17,857 nt of DNA from an uncultured Clostridium sp. (lineage in GTDB: Bacteria; Bacillota; Clostridia; TANB77; CAG-508): the NCBI GenBank assembly GCA_900553225.1, contig USCV01000031.1, positions 1 to 17,857 on the forward strand, written 5' to 3'. Position 1 is the stretch's first letter, and each line of letters begins with the position of its first letter. Both the position numbers and the translations under genes were made by a program. The notes below the pieces were generated by a model that saw nothing but the letters and a program-made list of their open reading frames with translations, was not told the DNA's origin and made no database searches. Below, piece after piece: positions 8,814-16,166 of the stretch.

Positions 8814-10950
8814 GTCTTGCTCCAGATTCAGCCATCATGTAAACAGGGTTTAAGCTATCAAAGTTTTCTTTCATTGCAACCTTAACATCATCTGTTGCTT
8901 TACTCCAAATTTTAATTACAGCACTATATCTTTCATCATCAGTTATTAAACCACGTTTATATTGTTTTAATACTGTATCTACTTGACTTTGTGCATCTGC
9001 TAGAATTGTTTTCTTTGCTTCTGGTACTTTAACGTCACTTACAGAAACTGTAATAGCTCCAATTGTAGAATATTTATAACCTGTTGACTTAATATAGTCT
9101 AGTAATTCAGCTGTATCACTTAAACCATGAGCATTTATGGATTTAGCAATTATCTTTCCTAGATTTTTCTTTATAACTGGGAAATTAATTTCTAAATCAA
9201 ACTCTGTTTCTGGATTTGTTCTATCTACAAAACCTAGATCTTGTGGTATACCTTTATTAAATATAATTCTACCAACTGTTGTATCTATAAGTTTATGTTT
9301 TTCTTCTCCATCTACAATTTTACTCATACGTACTTTAATTTTTGCATGCATACCAAGTTCATGATTTTCATGTGCAATAATAGCTTCCTCTGGTGAAGAA
9401 AAGTAATTTCCTTCTCCTTTTTCTCCATCAACAAGCATTGTTAAATAGTAACTTCCTAGAATCATATCCTGTGTAGGAACAGTTACTGGTTTACCATCTT
9501 GTGGTTTTAAAAGGTTATTTACAGAAAGCATTAAAAATCTTGCTTCTGCTTGTGCTTCTGGTGATAATGGAACGTGAATTGCCATTTGATCACCATCGAA
9601 GTCAGCATTAAAAGCTGTACAAACAAGAGGATGAAGCTTAATTGCTCTACCTTCTACTAAAACAGGCTCAAATGCTTGAATACCAAGTCTATGTAATGTT
9701 GGCGCACGGTTTAGCATTACTGGATGGTCTTTTATAACATCCTCTAGCATATCCCAAACTTCAGGTCTTAATCTTTCAACCATTCTTTTTGCATTTTTAA
9801 TGTTATGTGCAATACCACGACCAACAAGTTCTTTCATAACAAAAGGTTTAAAAAGTTCAACTGCCATTTCCTTTGGAATACCACATTGATAAATTTTAAG
9901 TTCTGGTCCAACAACTATAACTGAACGTCCAGAATAATCAACACGTTTTCCAAGTAAGTTCTGTCTAAATCTTCCTTGTTTTCCTTTAAGCATATCTGAT
10001 AAAGATTTAAGTGGCCTATTTCCAGCTCCTGTAACTGGTTTTCCACGTCTTCCATTATCTATTAAGGCATCTACAGATTCTTGAAGCATTCTTTTTTCGT
10101 TACGTACAATAATTTCTGGTGCCCCTAATTCTAGTAATCTTTTTAATCTGTTATTTCTGTTAATAACTCTTCTATATAAATCGTTTAAATCTGATGTAGC
10201 AAATCTACCACCGTCTAATTGAACCATTGGTCTTAATTCTGGTGGAATAACTGGTACAACATTCATAATCATCCACTCTGGACGGTTATGAGATAGTCTA
10301 AATGATTCTACAGTATCTAATCTTTTTATTAATTTTGCTTTCTTTTGTTCGCTTGCATTAACTAATTCTTTCTTTAACTTTTCAGCTAAAGAATCTAAGT
10401 CTACTTCTTTTAATAATTTTTCTAATGCTTCGGCTCCCATTTCTGCTTTAAATGAGCCTTTTCCATATTTTTCTTCTGCCTCATGATATTCTTTTTCTGT
10501 TAATACTTGTGTTTTCATTAATCCACTAGTACCTTTGTCAGTAACAATGTATGAAGCAAAATAAATTACTTTTTCTAGATTTCTTGGCGAAATATCTAAA
10601 ATTAATGCAACTCTACTAGGAATTCCTTTAAAGTACCAAATGTGTGCTACAGGTGCTGCAAGTTCAATGTGTCCCATTCTTTCTCTTCTTACTTTTGATT
10701 TAGTTACTTCAACTCCACATCTGTCACAAACTATACCTTTATATCTTACTCTTTTATATTTACCACAGTGGCATTCCCAGTCTTTTGTTGGTCCAAATAT
10801 TCTTTCACAAAACAAACCGTCTCTTTCAGGTTTTAATGTTCTGTAATTTATTGTTTCTGGCTTTTTAACTTCGCCTTTTGACCATTCTCGAATTTTCTCA
10901 TCTGATGCTAAACCTATTTTGATTTTATCAAAAATATCTAATTCATCCAT
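8749..10950 (-). CDS. rpoC: RNA polymerase beta' subunit, N-terminal part (frameshifted)
   Basis: First part of the catalytic beta' subunit. As read it gives 733 residues, of which the first 712 are genuine; the last 21 are frameshift junk ending at a stop at 8749. It shows the N-terminal zinc ribbon (C60, C62, C75, C78), the clamp and coiled-coil region, the RRGKPVTGAGNRPLKSLSDMLKGKQGRFRQNL lid/switch region near 301-331, and the catalytic NADFDGDQ at 448-455 whose three Asp residues hold the active-site magnesium. Genuine sequence stops at YMMAESGAR, where the family continues with GN/GS. AGGGGG upstream of the ATG and a 21-nt gap after rpoB indicate co-transcription. RpoC is essential, so a natural null is not credible; sequence error is the simplest explanation. 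Confidence 0.93.
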   Translation of the reverse strand: MDELDIFDKIKIGLASDEKIREWSKGEVKKPETINYRTLKPERDGLFCERIFGPTKDWECHCGKYKRVRYKGIVCDRCGVEVTKSKVRRERMGHIELAAPVAHIWYFKGIPSRVALILDISPRNLEKVIYFASYIVTDKGTSGLMKTQVLTEKEYHEAEEKYGKGSFKAEMGAEALEKLLKEVDLDSLAEKLKKELVNASEQKKAKLIKRLDTVESFRLSHNRPEWMIMNVVPVIPPELRPMVQLDGGRFATSDLNDLYRRVINRNNRLKRLLELGAPEIIVRNEKRMLQESVDALIDNGRRGKPVTGAGNRPLKSLSDMLKGKQGRFRQNLLGKRVDYSGRSVIVVGPELKIYQCGIPKEMAVELFKPFVMKELVGRGIAHNIKNAKRMVERLRPEVWDMLEDVIKDHPVMLNRAPTLHRLGIQAFEPVLVEGRAIKLHPLVCTAFNADFDGDQMAIHVPLSPEAQAEARFLMLSVNNLLKPQDGKPVTVPTQDMILGSYYLTMLVDGEKGEGNYFSSPEEAIIAHENHELGMHAKIKVRMSKIVDGEEKHKLIDTTVGRIIFNKGIPQDLGFVDRTNPETEFDLEINFPVIKKNLGKIIAKSINAHGLSDTAELLDYIKSTGYKYSTIGAITVSVSDVKVPEAKKTILADAQSQVDTVLKQYKRGLITDDERYSAVIKIWSKATDDVKVAMKENFDSLNPVYMMAESGARRKLRPIKTNCRYAWTYGKYYR
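8814..8814 (-). other. rpoC: Single-base insertion breaking the rpoC reading frame
   Basis: On the minus strand the codons read GGA GCA AGA, then one extra C (8814), then GGA AAC TTA GAC CAA. Dropping that C joins SGAR directly to GNLDQLKQ and gives one unbroken 1187-residue beta' subunit. The extra base is not in a homopolymer. It creates an in-frame CGG, a codon I found in use only once elsewhere in the window (residue 21 of the SleB-like protein). Confidence 0.93.
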
Positions 10951-10971
10951 TTTTCAGGTGCCCCCTTATTT

Positions 10972-13900
10972 TTATTCTTCATCCAATATATCTTCATCAT
11001 TTAGCATATTTTCTTCAGCTAAATCATTATCAAATGTCATTAAATCATCTTCTTCATCAACGCTTTCAAAAAGTTCATCACTATCTTCTAAAGTACTTAA
11101 AGAATCGTCATCTGCTTCGATATAATCATCTTCAAGTTCAGATTCATCTAAAACAGTATCTTCTCCCATCTTTTTATTAGAATCAATATTAAAATCAATT
11201 CCATCTTCGATATTTTCTTTTAATTCTAACTCTTTATTATCATTTGAATACAATCTAATATCCAATCCTAAAGATTGAAGCTCTTTTATTAATACTTTGA
11301 AGCTTTCTGGAACTCCTGGTTCTGGAATATTTTCACCTTTAACAATTGCTTCATAAGTTTTTACTCTTCCTACTACATCATCAGATTTAACAGTTAACAT
11401 TTCTTGAAGTGTGTAAGCTGCACCATAAGCCTCTAGTGCCCAAACTTCCATTTCACCAAAACGTTGTCCACCAAACTGAGCTTTACCTCCAAGTGGTTGT
11501 TGTGTAACTAGTGAGTATGGTCCTGTTGAACGAGCATGTATTTTATCATCAACTAAGTGATGTAATTTAAGCATATACATTACACCAACTGTAATTGGAT
11601 TATCAAATGCTTCACCTGTTCTACCATCATAAAGAATTGTTTTTCCATCTCTTGAAAGTCCTGCTTCTTCAAGTAAGTCTTCTATTTCATTTGATTTAGC
11701 TCCATCAAATACTGGTGTTGAAACTTTCCAACCTAAAGCTCTTGCAGCCATGCCTAAGTGAACTTCAAGCACTTGTCCTAAGTTCATACGAGAAGGTACA
11801 CCCAAAGGATTTAATACTATATCTACAGGTGTTCCATCTGGCATAAATGGCATGTCTTCTTCTGGAAGTATTCTTGAAATAACACCTTTATTACCATGAC
11901 GTCCAGCCATTTTATCTCCAACAGAGATTTTTCTTTTTGTTGCAATATAACAACGAATTACTTGGTTTACTCCAGGTCCTAATTCATCAGAATTGTCTCT
12001 TGTAAAGATTTTAACATCAACAATTGTTCCAGCTTCTCCATGAGGAACACGAAGTGAAGTATCTCTTACTTCTCTTGCTTTTTCTCCAAATATCGCACGA
12101 AGTAATCTTTCCTCTGCTGTAAGCTCTGTTTCACCCTTAGGAGTTACTTTACCAACTAAAATATCTCCAGGTCTTACTTCTGCACCAATTCTAATAATAC
12201 CATTTTCGTCTAAGTCTTTTAGACCATCATCTCCGACATTTGGTATATCACGAGTAATCTCTTCTGGACCTAATTTTGTATCACGACATTCACAATCATA
12301 TTCTTCAATATGAATAGAAGTATATACATCTTCCTTAACTAATCTTTCACTAATTAAAACAGCATCCTCGTAGTTGTAACCTTCCCATGTAGTATACGCA
12401 ATTAATACATTTTTTCCAAGTGCCATTTCTCCATTTTTAGTTGATGGTCCATCTGCTAATATATCTCCTGCTTTTACTATTTCGCCTCTTGTTACAACAG
12501 GTCTTTGGTTTATACAAGTTCCACCATTTGTTCTTTTAAATTTACGAAGTTTATATTTATCTAATACATTATTTTTATTTCTAACAATAACCTCATCACT
12601 ACTTACTTTTTCTACTACACCATCATTTTTTGCAGTAACTGTTATTCCAGAGTCTTTTGCAGCTCTGTATTCAATACCTGTTCCAACAATAGGTGCTTCA
12701 GATGTAAGAAGTGGAACTGCTTGACGTTGCATGTTTGAACCCATTAATGAACGCTTAACGTCATCATGTTCTACGAAAGGAATCATTGCAGCAGCTACAG
12801 AAACAAGTTGTCTTGGTGATACATCAACATAATCAACTAATTCTCTATCAACCTCTGTAATTTCTTCTTTATATCTAACTTTAATTCTTTTATTTATAAA
12901 TCTGCCTTCTTCATCTAATGGTTCAGAAGCTTGAGCAATTATGTATTTGTCTTCAACATCTGCAGGCATATATTCAATAATATCTGTTAATTTTCCTGTT
13001 TCTTTGTCCACTTTTCTATATGGTGTTTCAATAAAACCATATTCATTAATAATTGCATAACAAGAAAGTGCAGAAATAAGTCCAATGTTTGGTCCTTCTG
13101 GAGATTCAACTGGGCATAATCTACCATAGTGAGTATGGTGAATATCTCTAACTTCGAAACCAGCTCTTTCTCTTGTTAATCCTCCAGGTCCTAATGCAGA
13201 AATTCTTCTTTTATGTGTAAGCTCTGAAAGTGGGTTGGTTTGATCCATAAATTGTGATAATTGTGAACTTCCAAAGAACTCACGAATAGATGAAGTTATA
13301 GGTTTCGTATTAATTAATGTTTGAGGAGTAATTACATCTAAATCTTGTATTGTCATTCTTTCACGAACAACTCTTTCAAGTCTTGCAAGACCAATTCTAA
13401 ATTGATTTTGTAATAACTCTCCAACACAACGAATACGACGATTTCCTAAATGATCAATATCATCTACATTGCCAAGACCATATTCTAAATTTAAAAGATA
13501 GTTAATTGAAGCTATAATGTCTTCATTTGTTATATGTTTTGGTACTAATTCATCATATCTATCTTTTAAAACTCTATGTAAATCTTTTTCTTCTGTAGAA
13601 TCTAATATAGATTGTAATACTTGATAATTTACAAGTTCTTTAAAATGAAGGTCTGAAATATCTACATTTGTAACAAAATTGTGAATATTTACTGTTCCAT
13701 TTCCAATTACTCTTATCTTTTTATCTTCTACGTTTAAATCTACAATATTAATTCCAGAGTTTTGTATTTCCTCTGCTATTTCTTCTTCAATAATATTTCC
13801 TTTTTCTACTAAAACTTCTCCAGTTGATGGATCTATAATATCGTCATAAGCAACTTTTCCTGTAATTCTTGATGCTAAACTTAATTTTTGATTAAATTTA

Positions 13901-14715
13901 AAACGTCCTACTTTTGCTAAATCATATCTTTTTGGATCAAAGAATAATCCAGTAAATAGATTTCTTGCAGCGTCTACAGTTGGAAGTTCTCCTGGTCTTA
14001 ATTTTTTATAAATTTCAATTAAAGCTTCATCAGTTGTTTTTACAGTATCTTTTTGAATTGTAGCAACCAATTTTGGTTCTTCACCGAAAAGCTCTAAAAT
14101 TTGACTATCTGATTCAATTCCAATAGCTCTTAATAATGTAGTTACTGGTATTTTTCTTGTTCTATCTACTCTTGCATAGAATATGTCGTTGCTATCTGTT
14201 TCATATTCAATCCAAGCTCCACGAATTGGCATAACAGTAGATGTATAAATTTTCTTTCCAGTTTTATCATAGTCACTTGCATAGTAGCATCCTGGTGAAC
14301 GTACAAGCTGGCTTACTACAACTCTTTCTGCACCATTAATTACAAAAGTTCCGCTATCTGTCATAAGTGGGAAATCGCCTAAATAGATTTCTTGTTCTTT
14401 AATTTCACCTGTTTCACGGTTAATTAAACGAACTTTAACGTGTAATCTTGTAGAATATGTAGCATCTCTTTCTTTTGCTTCTTCTACAGTATACTTTGTT
14501 TTATCCTCCATGTAATAATCGAAAAATTCAAGAACTAAATTTCCTGTATAGTCTATTATTGGAGAAATGTCTTTTAGAACCTCTCCAAGTCCTTCTTCAA
14601 TAAACCAATCATAGGAATCTTTTTGAACCTTAATAAGGTTTGGCATTTCAATTGCGTCACCTATTTTTGCAAAAGTCTTTCGTACACACTTTTCATGTTT
14701 TACTTCTTTTAACAA
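10972..14715 (-). CDS. rpoB: RNA polymerase beta subunit
   Basis: Beta subunit of RNA polymerase, forming with beta' the active centre and RNA/DNA channels. The 1247 residues contain the expected landmarks: N-terminal MPNLIKVQKDSYDWF (24-38), fork and rifampicin pocket around 482-514 (SSQLSQFMDQTNPLSELTHKRRISALGPGGL), GRLCPVESPEGPNIGLI (531-547), the GDKMAGRHGNKGVIS segment, and the C-terminal GGKAQFGGQRFGEMEVWALEAYGAA clamp. Rifampicin-contact positions (Q488, F489, D491, H501, R504, S506) match the sensitive wild type, so sensitivity is inferred. The last 92 residues form a strongly acidic tail (40 Asp/Glu, 4 Lys, no Arg). Start is TTG, chosen because AGGGGTGA lies 6 nt upstream. No rplL or rplJ precedes it; a long structured leader does. 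Confidence 0.97.
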   Translation of the reverse strand: MLKEVKHEKCVRKTFAKIGDAIEMPNLIKVQKDSYDWFIEEGLGEVLKDISPIIDYTGNLVLEFFDYYMEDKTKYTVEEAKERDATYSTRLHVKVRLINRETGEIKEQEIYLGDFPLMTDSGTFVINGAERVVVSQLVRSPGCYYASDYDKTGKKIYTSTVMPIRGAWIEYETDSNDIFYARVDRTRKIPVTTLLRAIGIESDSQILELFGEEPKLVATIQKDTVKTTDEALIEIYKKLRPGELPTVDAARNLFTGLFFDPKRYDLAKVGRFKFNQKLSLASRITGKVAYDDIIDPSTGEVLVEKGNIIEEEIAEEIQNSGINIVDLNVEDKKIRVIGNGTVNIHNFVTNVDISDLHFKELVNYQVLQSILDSTEEKDLHRVLKDRYDELVPKHITNEDIIASINYLLNLEYGLGNVDDIDHLGNRRIRCVGELLQNQFRIGLARLERVVRERMTIQDLDVITPQTLINTKPITSSIREFFGSSQLSQFMDQTNPLSELTHKRRISALGPGGLTRERAGFEVRDIHHTHYGRLCPVESPEGPNIGLISALSCYAIINEYGFIETPYRKVDKETGKLTDIIEYMPADVEDKYIIAQASEPLDEEGRFINKRIKVRYKEEITEVDRELVDYVDVSPRQLVSVAAAMIPFVEHDDVKRSLMGSNMQRQAVPLLTSEAPIVGTGIEYRAAKDSGITVTAKNDGVVEKVSSDEVIVRNKNNVLDKYKLRKFKRTNGGTCINQRPVVTRGEIVKAGDILADGPSTKNGEMALGKNVLIAYTTWEGYNYEDAVLISERLVKEDVYTSIHIEEYDCECRDTKLGPEEITRDIPNVGDDGLKDLDENGIIRIGAEVRPGDILVGKVTPKGETELTAEERLLRAIFGEKAREVRDTSLRVPHGEAGTIVDVKIFTRDNSDELGPGVNQVIRCYIATKRKISVGDKMAGRHGNKGVISRILPEEDMPFMPDGTPVDIVLNPLGVPSRMNLGQVLEVHLGMAARALGWKVSTPVFDGAKSNEIEDLLEEAGLSRDGKTILYDGRTGEAFDNPITVGVMYMLKLHHLVDDKIHARSTGPYSLVTQQPLGGKAQFGGQRFGEMEVWALEAYGAAYTLQEMLTVKSDDVVGRVKTYEAIVKGENIPEPGVPESFKVLIKELQSLGLDIRLYSNDNKELELKENIEDGIDFNIDSNKKMGEDTVLDESELEDDYIEADDDSLSTLEDSDELFESVDEEDDLMTFDNDLAEENMLNDEDILDEE

Positions 14716-14735
14716 AACAAATCACCCCTAAAAAA

Positions 14736-14844
14736 ATTTAAGCAGAAATAAATATATATAAAGATTTATAAATGAGTCCTTCTTATTCTTAAAACTATTT
14801 AAACAAACAAATAGAGTGTACTGCTTAAATAACTCTATTTGTTT
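14736..14844 (-). promoter_or_regulatory. Hairpin with loop complementary to the rpoB translation-start region (pseudoknot or attenuator)
   Basis: Arms 14805-14817 and 14832-14844 form a perfect 13-bp stem around a 14-nt loop. Ten of the loop bases (14821-14830) are perfectly complementary to 14736-14745, which is followed on the minus strand by seven T residues and at once by the rpoB Shine-Dalgarno. The two pairings could coexist as a long-range pseudoknot, or compete. Complementarity is seen directly; a regulatory role is inferred. Confidence 0.5.
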
Positions 14845-14901
14845 TTTCGTTTGTAAAAATAATTCCTCTCATTTTAAATTTATAACCTTAAAAATAGCAA
14901 C

Positions 14902-14945
14902 AAAAAGATTGGTCAGCACTTATTTATTTTTTATGCTAACAATCT
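14902..14945 (-). terminator. Terminator-like hairpin (attenuator) inside the rpoB leader
   Basis: Minus-strand arms AGATTGTTAGCA (14934-14945) and TGCTGACCAATCT (14906-14918) pair over 12 bp with one bulged C and one G-U, enclose a 15-nt A-rich loop, and are followed by TTTTG. It lies about 90 nt into the leader, so it would stop transcripts before rpoB unless bypassed. Confidence 0.5.
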
Positions 14946-15038
14946 CTTTCATGTTTTATTACTTTTTATTTATTTTATTTAATATTATTAAAATTTTAAC
15001 CACCCTTTTTTCTTTTTGGTTTGGTCATATTCTTTTTT

Positions 15039-15068
15039 ATTATAACTTATTTGATTTTAGCTTGTCAA
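15039..15068 (-). promoter_or_regulatory. Near-consensus sigma-A promoter of rpoBC
   Basis: Minus-strand TTGACA (15063-15068) and TATAAT (15039-15044) are both perfect, with an 18-nt spacer. A/T tracts directly upstream of the -35 box resemble an UP element. It lies between the sleB-like terminator and the rpoB leader. Confidence 0.75.
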
Positions 15069-15105
15069 TAGTTTAAATAAAACTTTTTTGGGCTTTTTTC
15101 ATAAG

Positions 15106-15143
15106 AAAAACACATACCAAATAATTATTTTGATACGTGTTTT
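15106..15143 (-). terminator. Rho-independent terminator of the SleB-like gene
   Basis: Arms 15107-15118 and 15132-15143 pair over 12 positions (two G-U) and are followed on the minus strand by a TTTTTCTT tail. It starts 10 nt after the stop codon and separates this gene from the rpoBC promoter. Confidence 0.75.
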
Positions 15144-15153
15144 CTTTGGAGAT

Positions 15154-15915
15154 TTACCATGATGCATTCCACTCAATATTATTCATTCCTTCTGTCCATT
15201 CCTTGTAGTATATTTGACTACCAATCTGACAGTAAGAACCTTTAGGAAGCATATACTTTTCGGCAAAATCTTCAACATTAGGAGTTGTTGTAGCTTCAAG
15301 TGGTAAAAAACCAATAGCTCCATTTGTTGTGTCTTTTACTTGACCCATTAAAACTTTTCGAGCAATTTTAACATATTCTTCTGGAACATCGTCAAACGTT
15401 ATCTCTCCTGAAGGAACACTAACGTTTATAAAATTGCCATCTGAATCAATCTTGACAGTTTCGTAACCATTAAGATGAGTTATTTCATTATAAAGCTTTC
15501 CATTTCTGGAATTTCGATTTTTAATGAAATCATTTCTTATTGCAAACATAACTGCCGTTACACCATCTTCTCCGTCAACTCCTGCTTCTGCTACAGCTAC
15601 TTGGCAAAAAAGTTCGAACTCTTCTGTCGAGTAGTTTATAGCGTCATAGTATGTACCAATTGGTACATAATCAGTTACAGCATTTTTCGTTTTAGGTTTT
15701 GTTTCTTCCTTTAGTCCTTCTGCCACCGTAGTTTGTGTGTTTGTATCATTTATATCGCCTGATTGAGCATATGAATTAAATGTCATATTACAGTAACACA
15801 ATATAAATATAATACCGGACAAAACTACTATTTTCTTGAGTCCTATTTTGTACCGAAGTACAATATAAATTTTTCTTACTCTCTGTACATGCCTATACAA
15901 CTGTTGATCTGTCAT
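15154..15915 (-). CDS. SleB/CwlJ-like cell wall hydrolase
   Basis: A 253-residue envelope protein with a basic N-terminus, one hydrophobic segment at about 28-47 (membrane anchor or uncleaved signal), a low-complexity Thr/Lys/Asn linker (about 50-82), and a Hydrolase_2 (SleB-type) domain from about 98 to 240. The domain signature is CQVAVAEAGVDGEDGVTAVMFAIRN, with E110 as the likely catalytic Glu. Later blocks are VPEEYVKIARKVLMG and TNGAIGFLP. Family members are peptidoglycan lytic transglycosylases used in spore cortex lysis or vegetative wall turnover; which applies here cannot be told. It has no peptidoglycan-binding domain. GGAGGAGGT is 6 nt before the ATG. Its own promoter and terminator suggest a single-gene unit. 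CGG is used for R21. Confidence 0.85.
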   Translation of the reverse strand: MTDQQLYRHVQRVRKIYIVLRYKIGLKKIVVLSGIIFILCYCNMTFNSYAQSGDINDTNTQTTVAEGLKEETKPKTKNAVTDYVPIGTYYDAINYSTEEFELFCQVAVAEAGVDGEDGVTAVMFAIRNDFIKNRNSRNGKLYNEITHLNGYETVKIDSDGNFINVSVPSGEITFDDVPEEYVKIARKVLMGQVKDTTNGAIGFLPLEATTTPNVEDFAEKYMLPKGSYCQIGSQIYYKEWTEGMNNIEWNASW

Positions 15916-15969
15916 TTTTGTACCTCCTCCACAATTCGTGGCTTTTTTTTCAGAATTTTTAATATACTT

Positions 15970-15998
15970 ATTATATCACACTTTTTTGTTTTTGTCTA
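15970..15998 (-). promoter_or_regulatory. Predicted promoter of the SleB-like gene
   Basis: Minus-strand TAGACA (15993-15998) and a perfect TATAAT (15970-15975) are separated by 17 nt, about 55 nt before the ATG. Confidence 0.6.
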
Positions 15999-16065
15999 AT
16001 TATGTAAATATTCGATATTATTTTTGCTATTTTTTCTTATTCTTTATTGTATAAGTGTTCTATTA

Positions 16066-16094
16066 TTGACAGAGGTTTTAGAAATTTATACAAT
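16066..16094 (+). promoter_or_regulatory. Possible plus-strand promoter facing the 3' end of the SipW-type gene
   Basis: On the plus strand TTGACA (16066-16071) and TACAAT (16089-16094) are spaced by 17 nt. It is the only promoter-like element I noticed on this strand and has no gene behind it; transcripts would run antisense into the gene at 16167. A chance match in AT-rich DNA is possible. Confidence 0.35.
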
Positions 16095-16166
16095 TGAATT
16101 ACCAAAGTTCATAAAATATGTAAACAAATGTAAATCAAAAAACCTTGAATCTTTGGGTAAAATTTA

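Larger units (their letters stand above)
14716..15032 (-). promoter_or_regulatory. Structured 5' leader of rpoBC
   Basis: About 315 nt lie between the predicted start site and the rpoB TTG codon, with no convincing gene. The RNA would contain, in order, a terminator-like hairpin (14902-14945), a possible 15-codon peptide (14825-14872), a 13-bp hairpin (14805-14844) whose loop pairs with a downstream element (14736-14745), a U7 run, and the Shine-Dalgarno AGGGGTGA (14722-14729). I did not recognise the L10 leader or any other named riboswitch. Confidence 0.5.

Noticed and set aside
14716..15032. L10 (rplJ) ribosomal protein leader or T-box in front of rpoB
   Set aside because: No rplJ follows, and I could not identify a T-box sequence or the L10 leader core; a search with Rfam models would settle it.
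14816..15076. Plus-strand open frame of 86 codons upstream of rpoB
   Set aside because: It begins at a GTG in the leader hairpin with no ribosome site, overlaps the rpoBC promoter, and its Phe/Ile/Leu-rich product is what antisense AT-rich DNA gives.
16135..16166. Terminator after the SipW-type gene
   Set aside because: There is a T6 run on the minus strand, but the preceding bases form no convincing stem.
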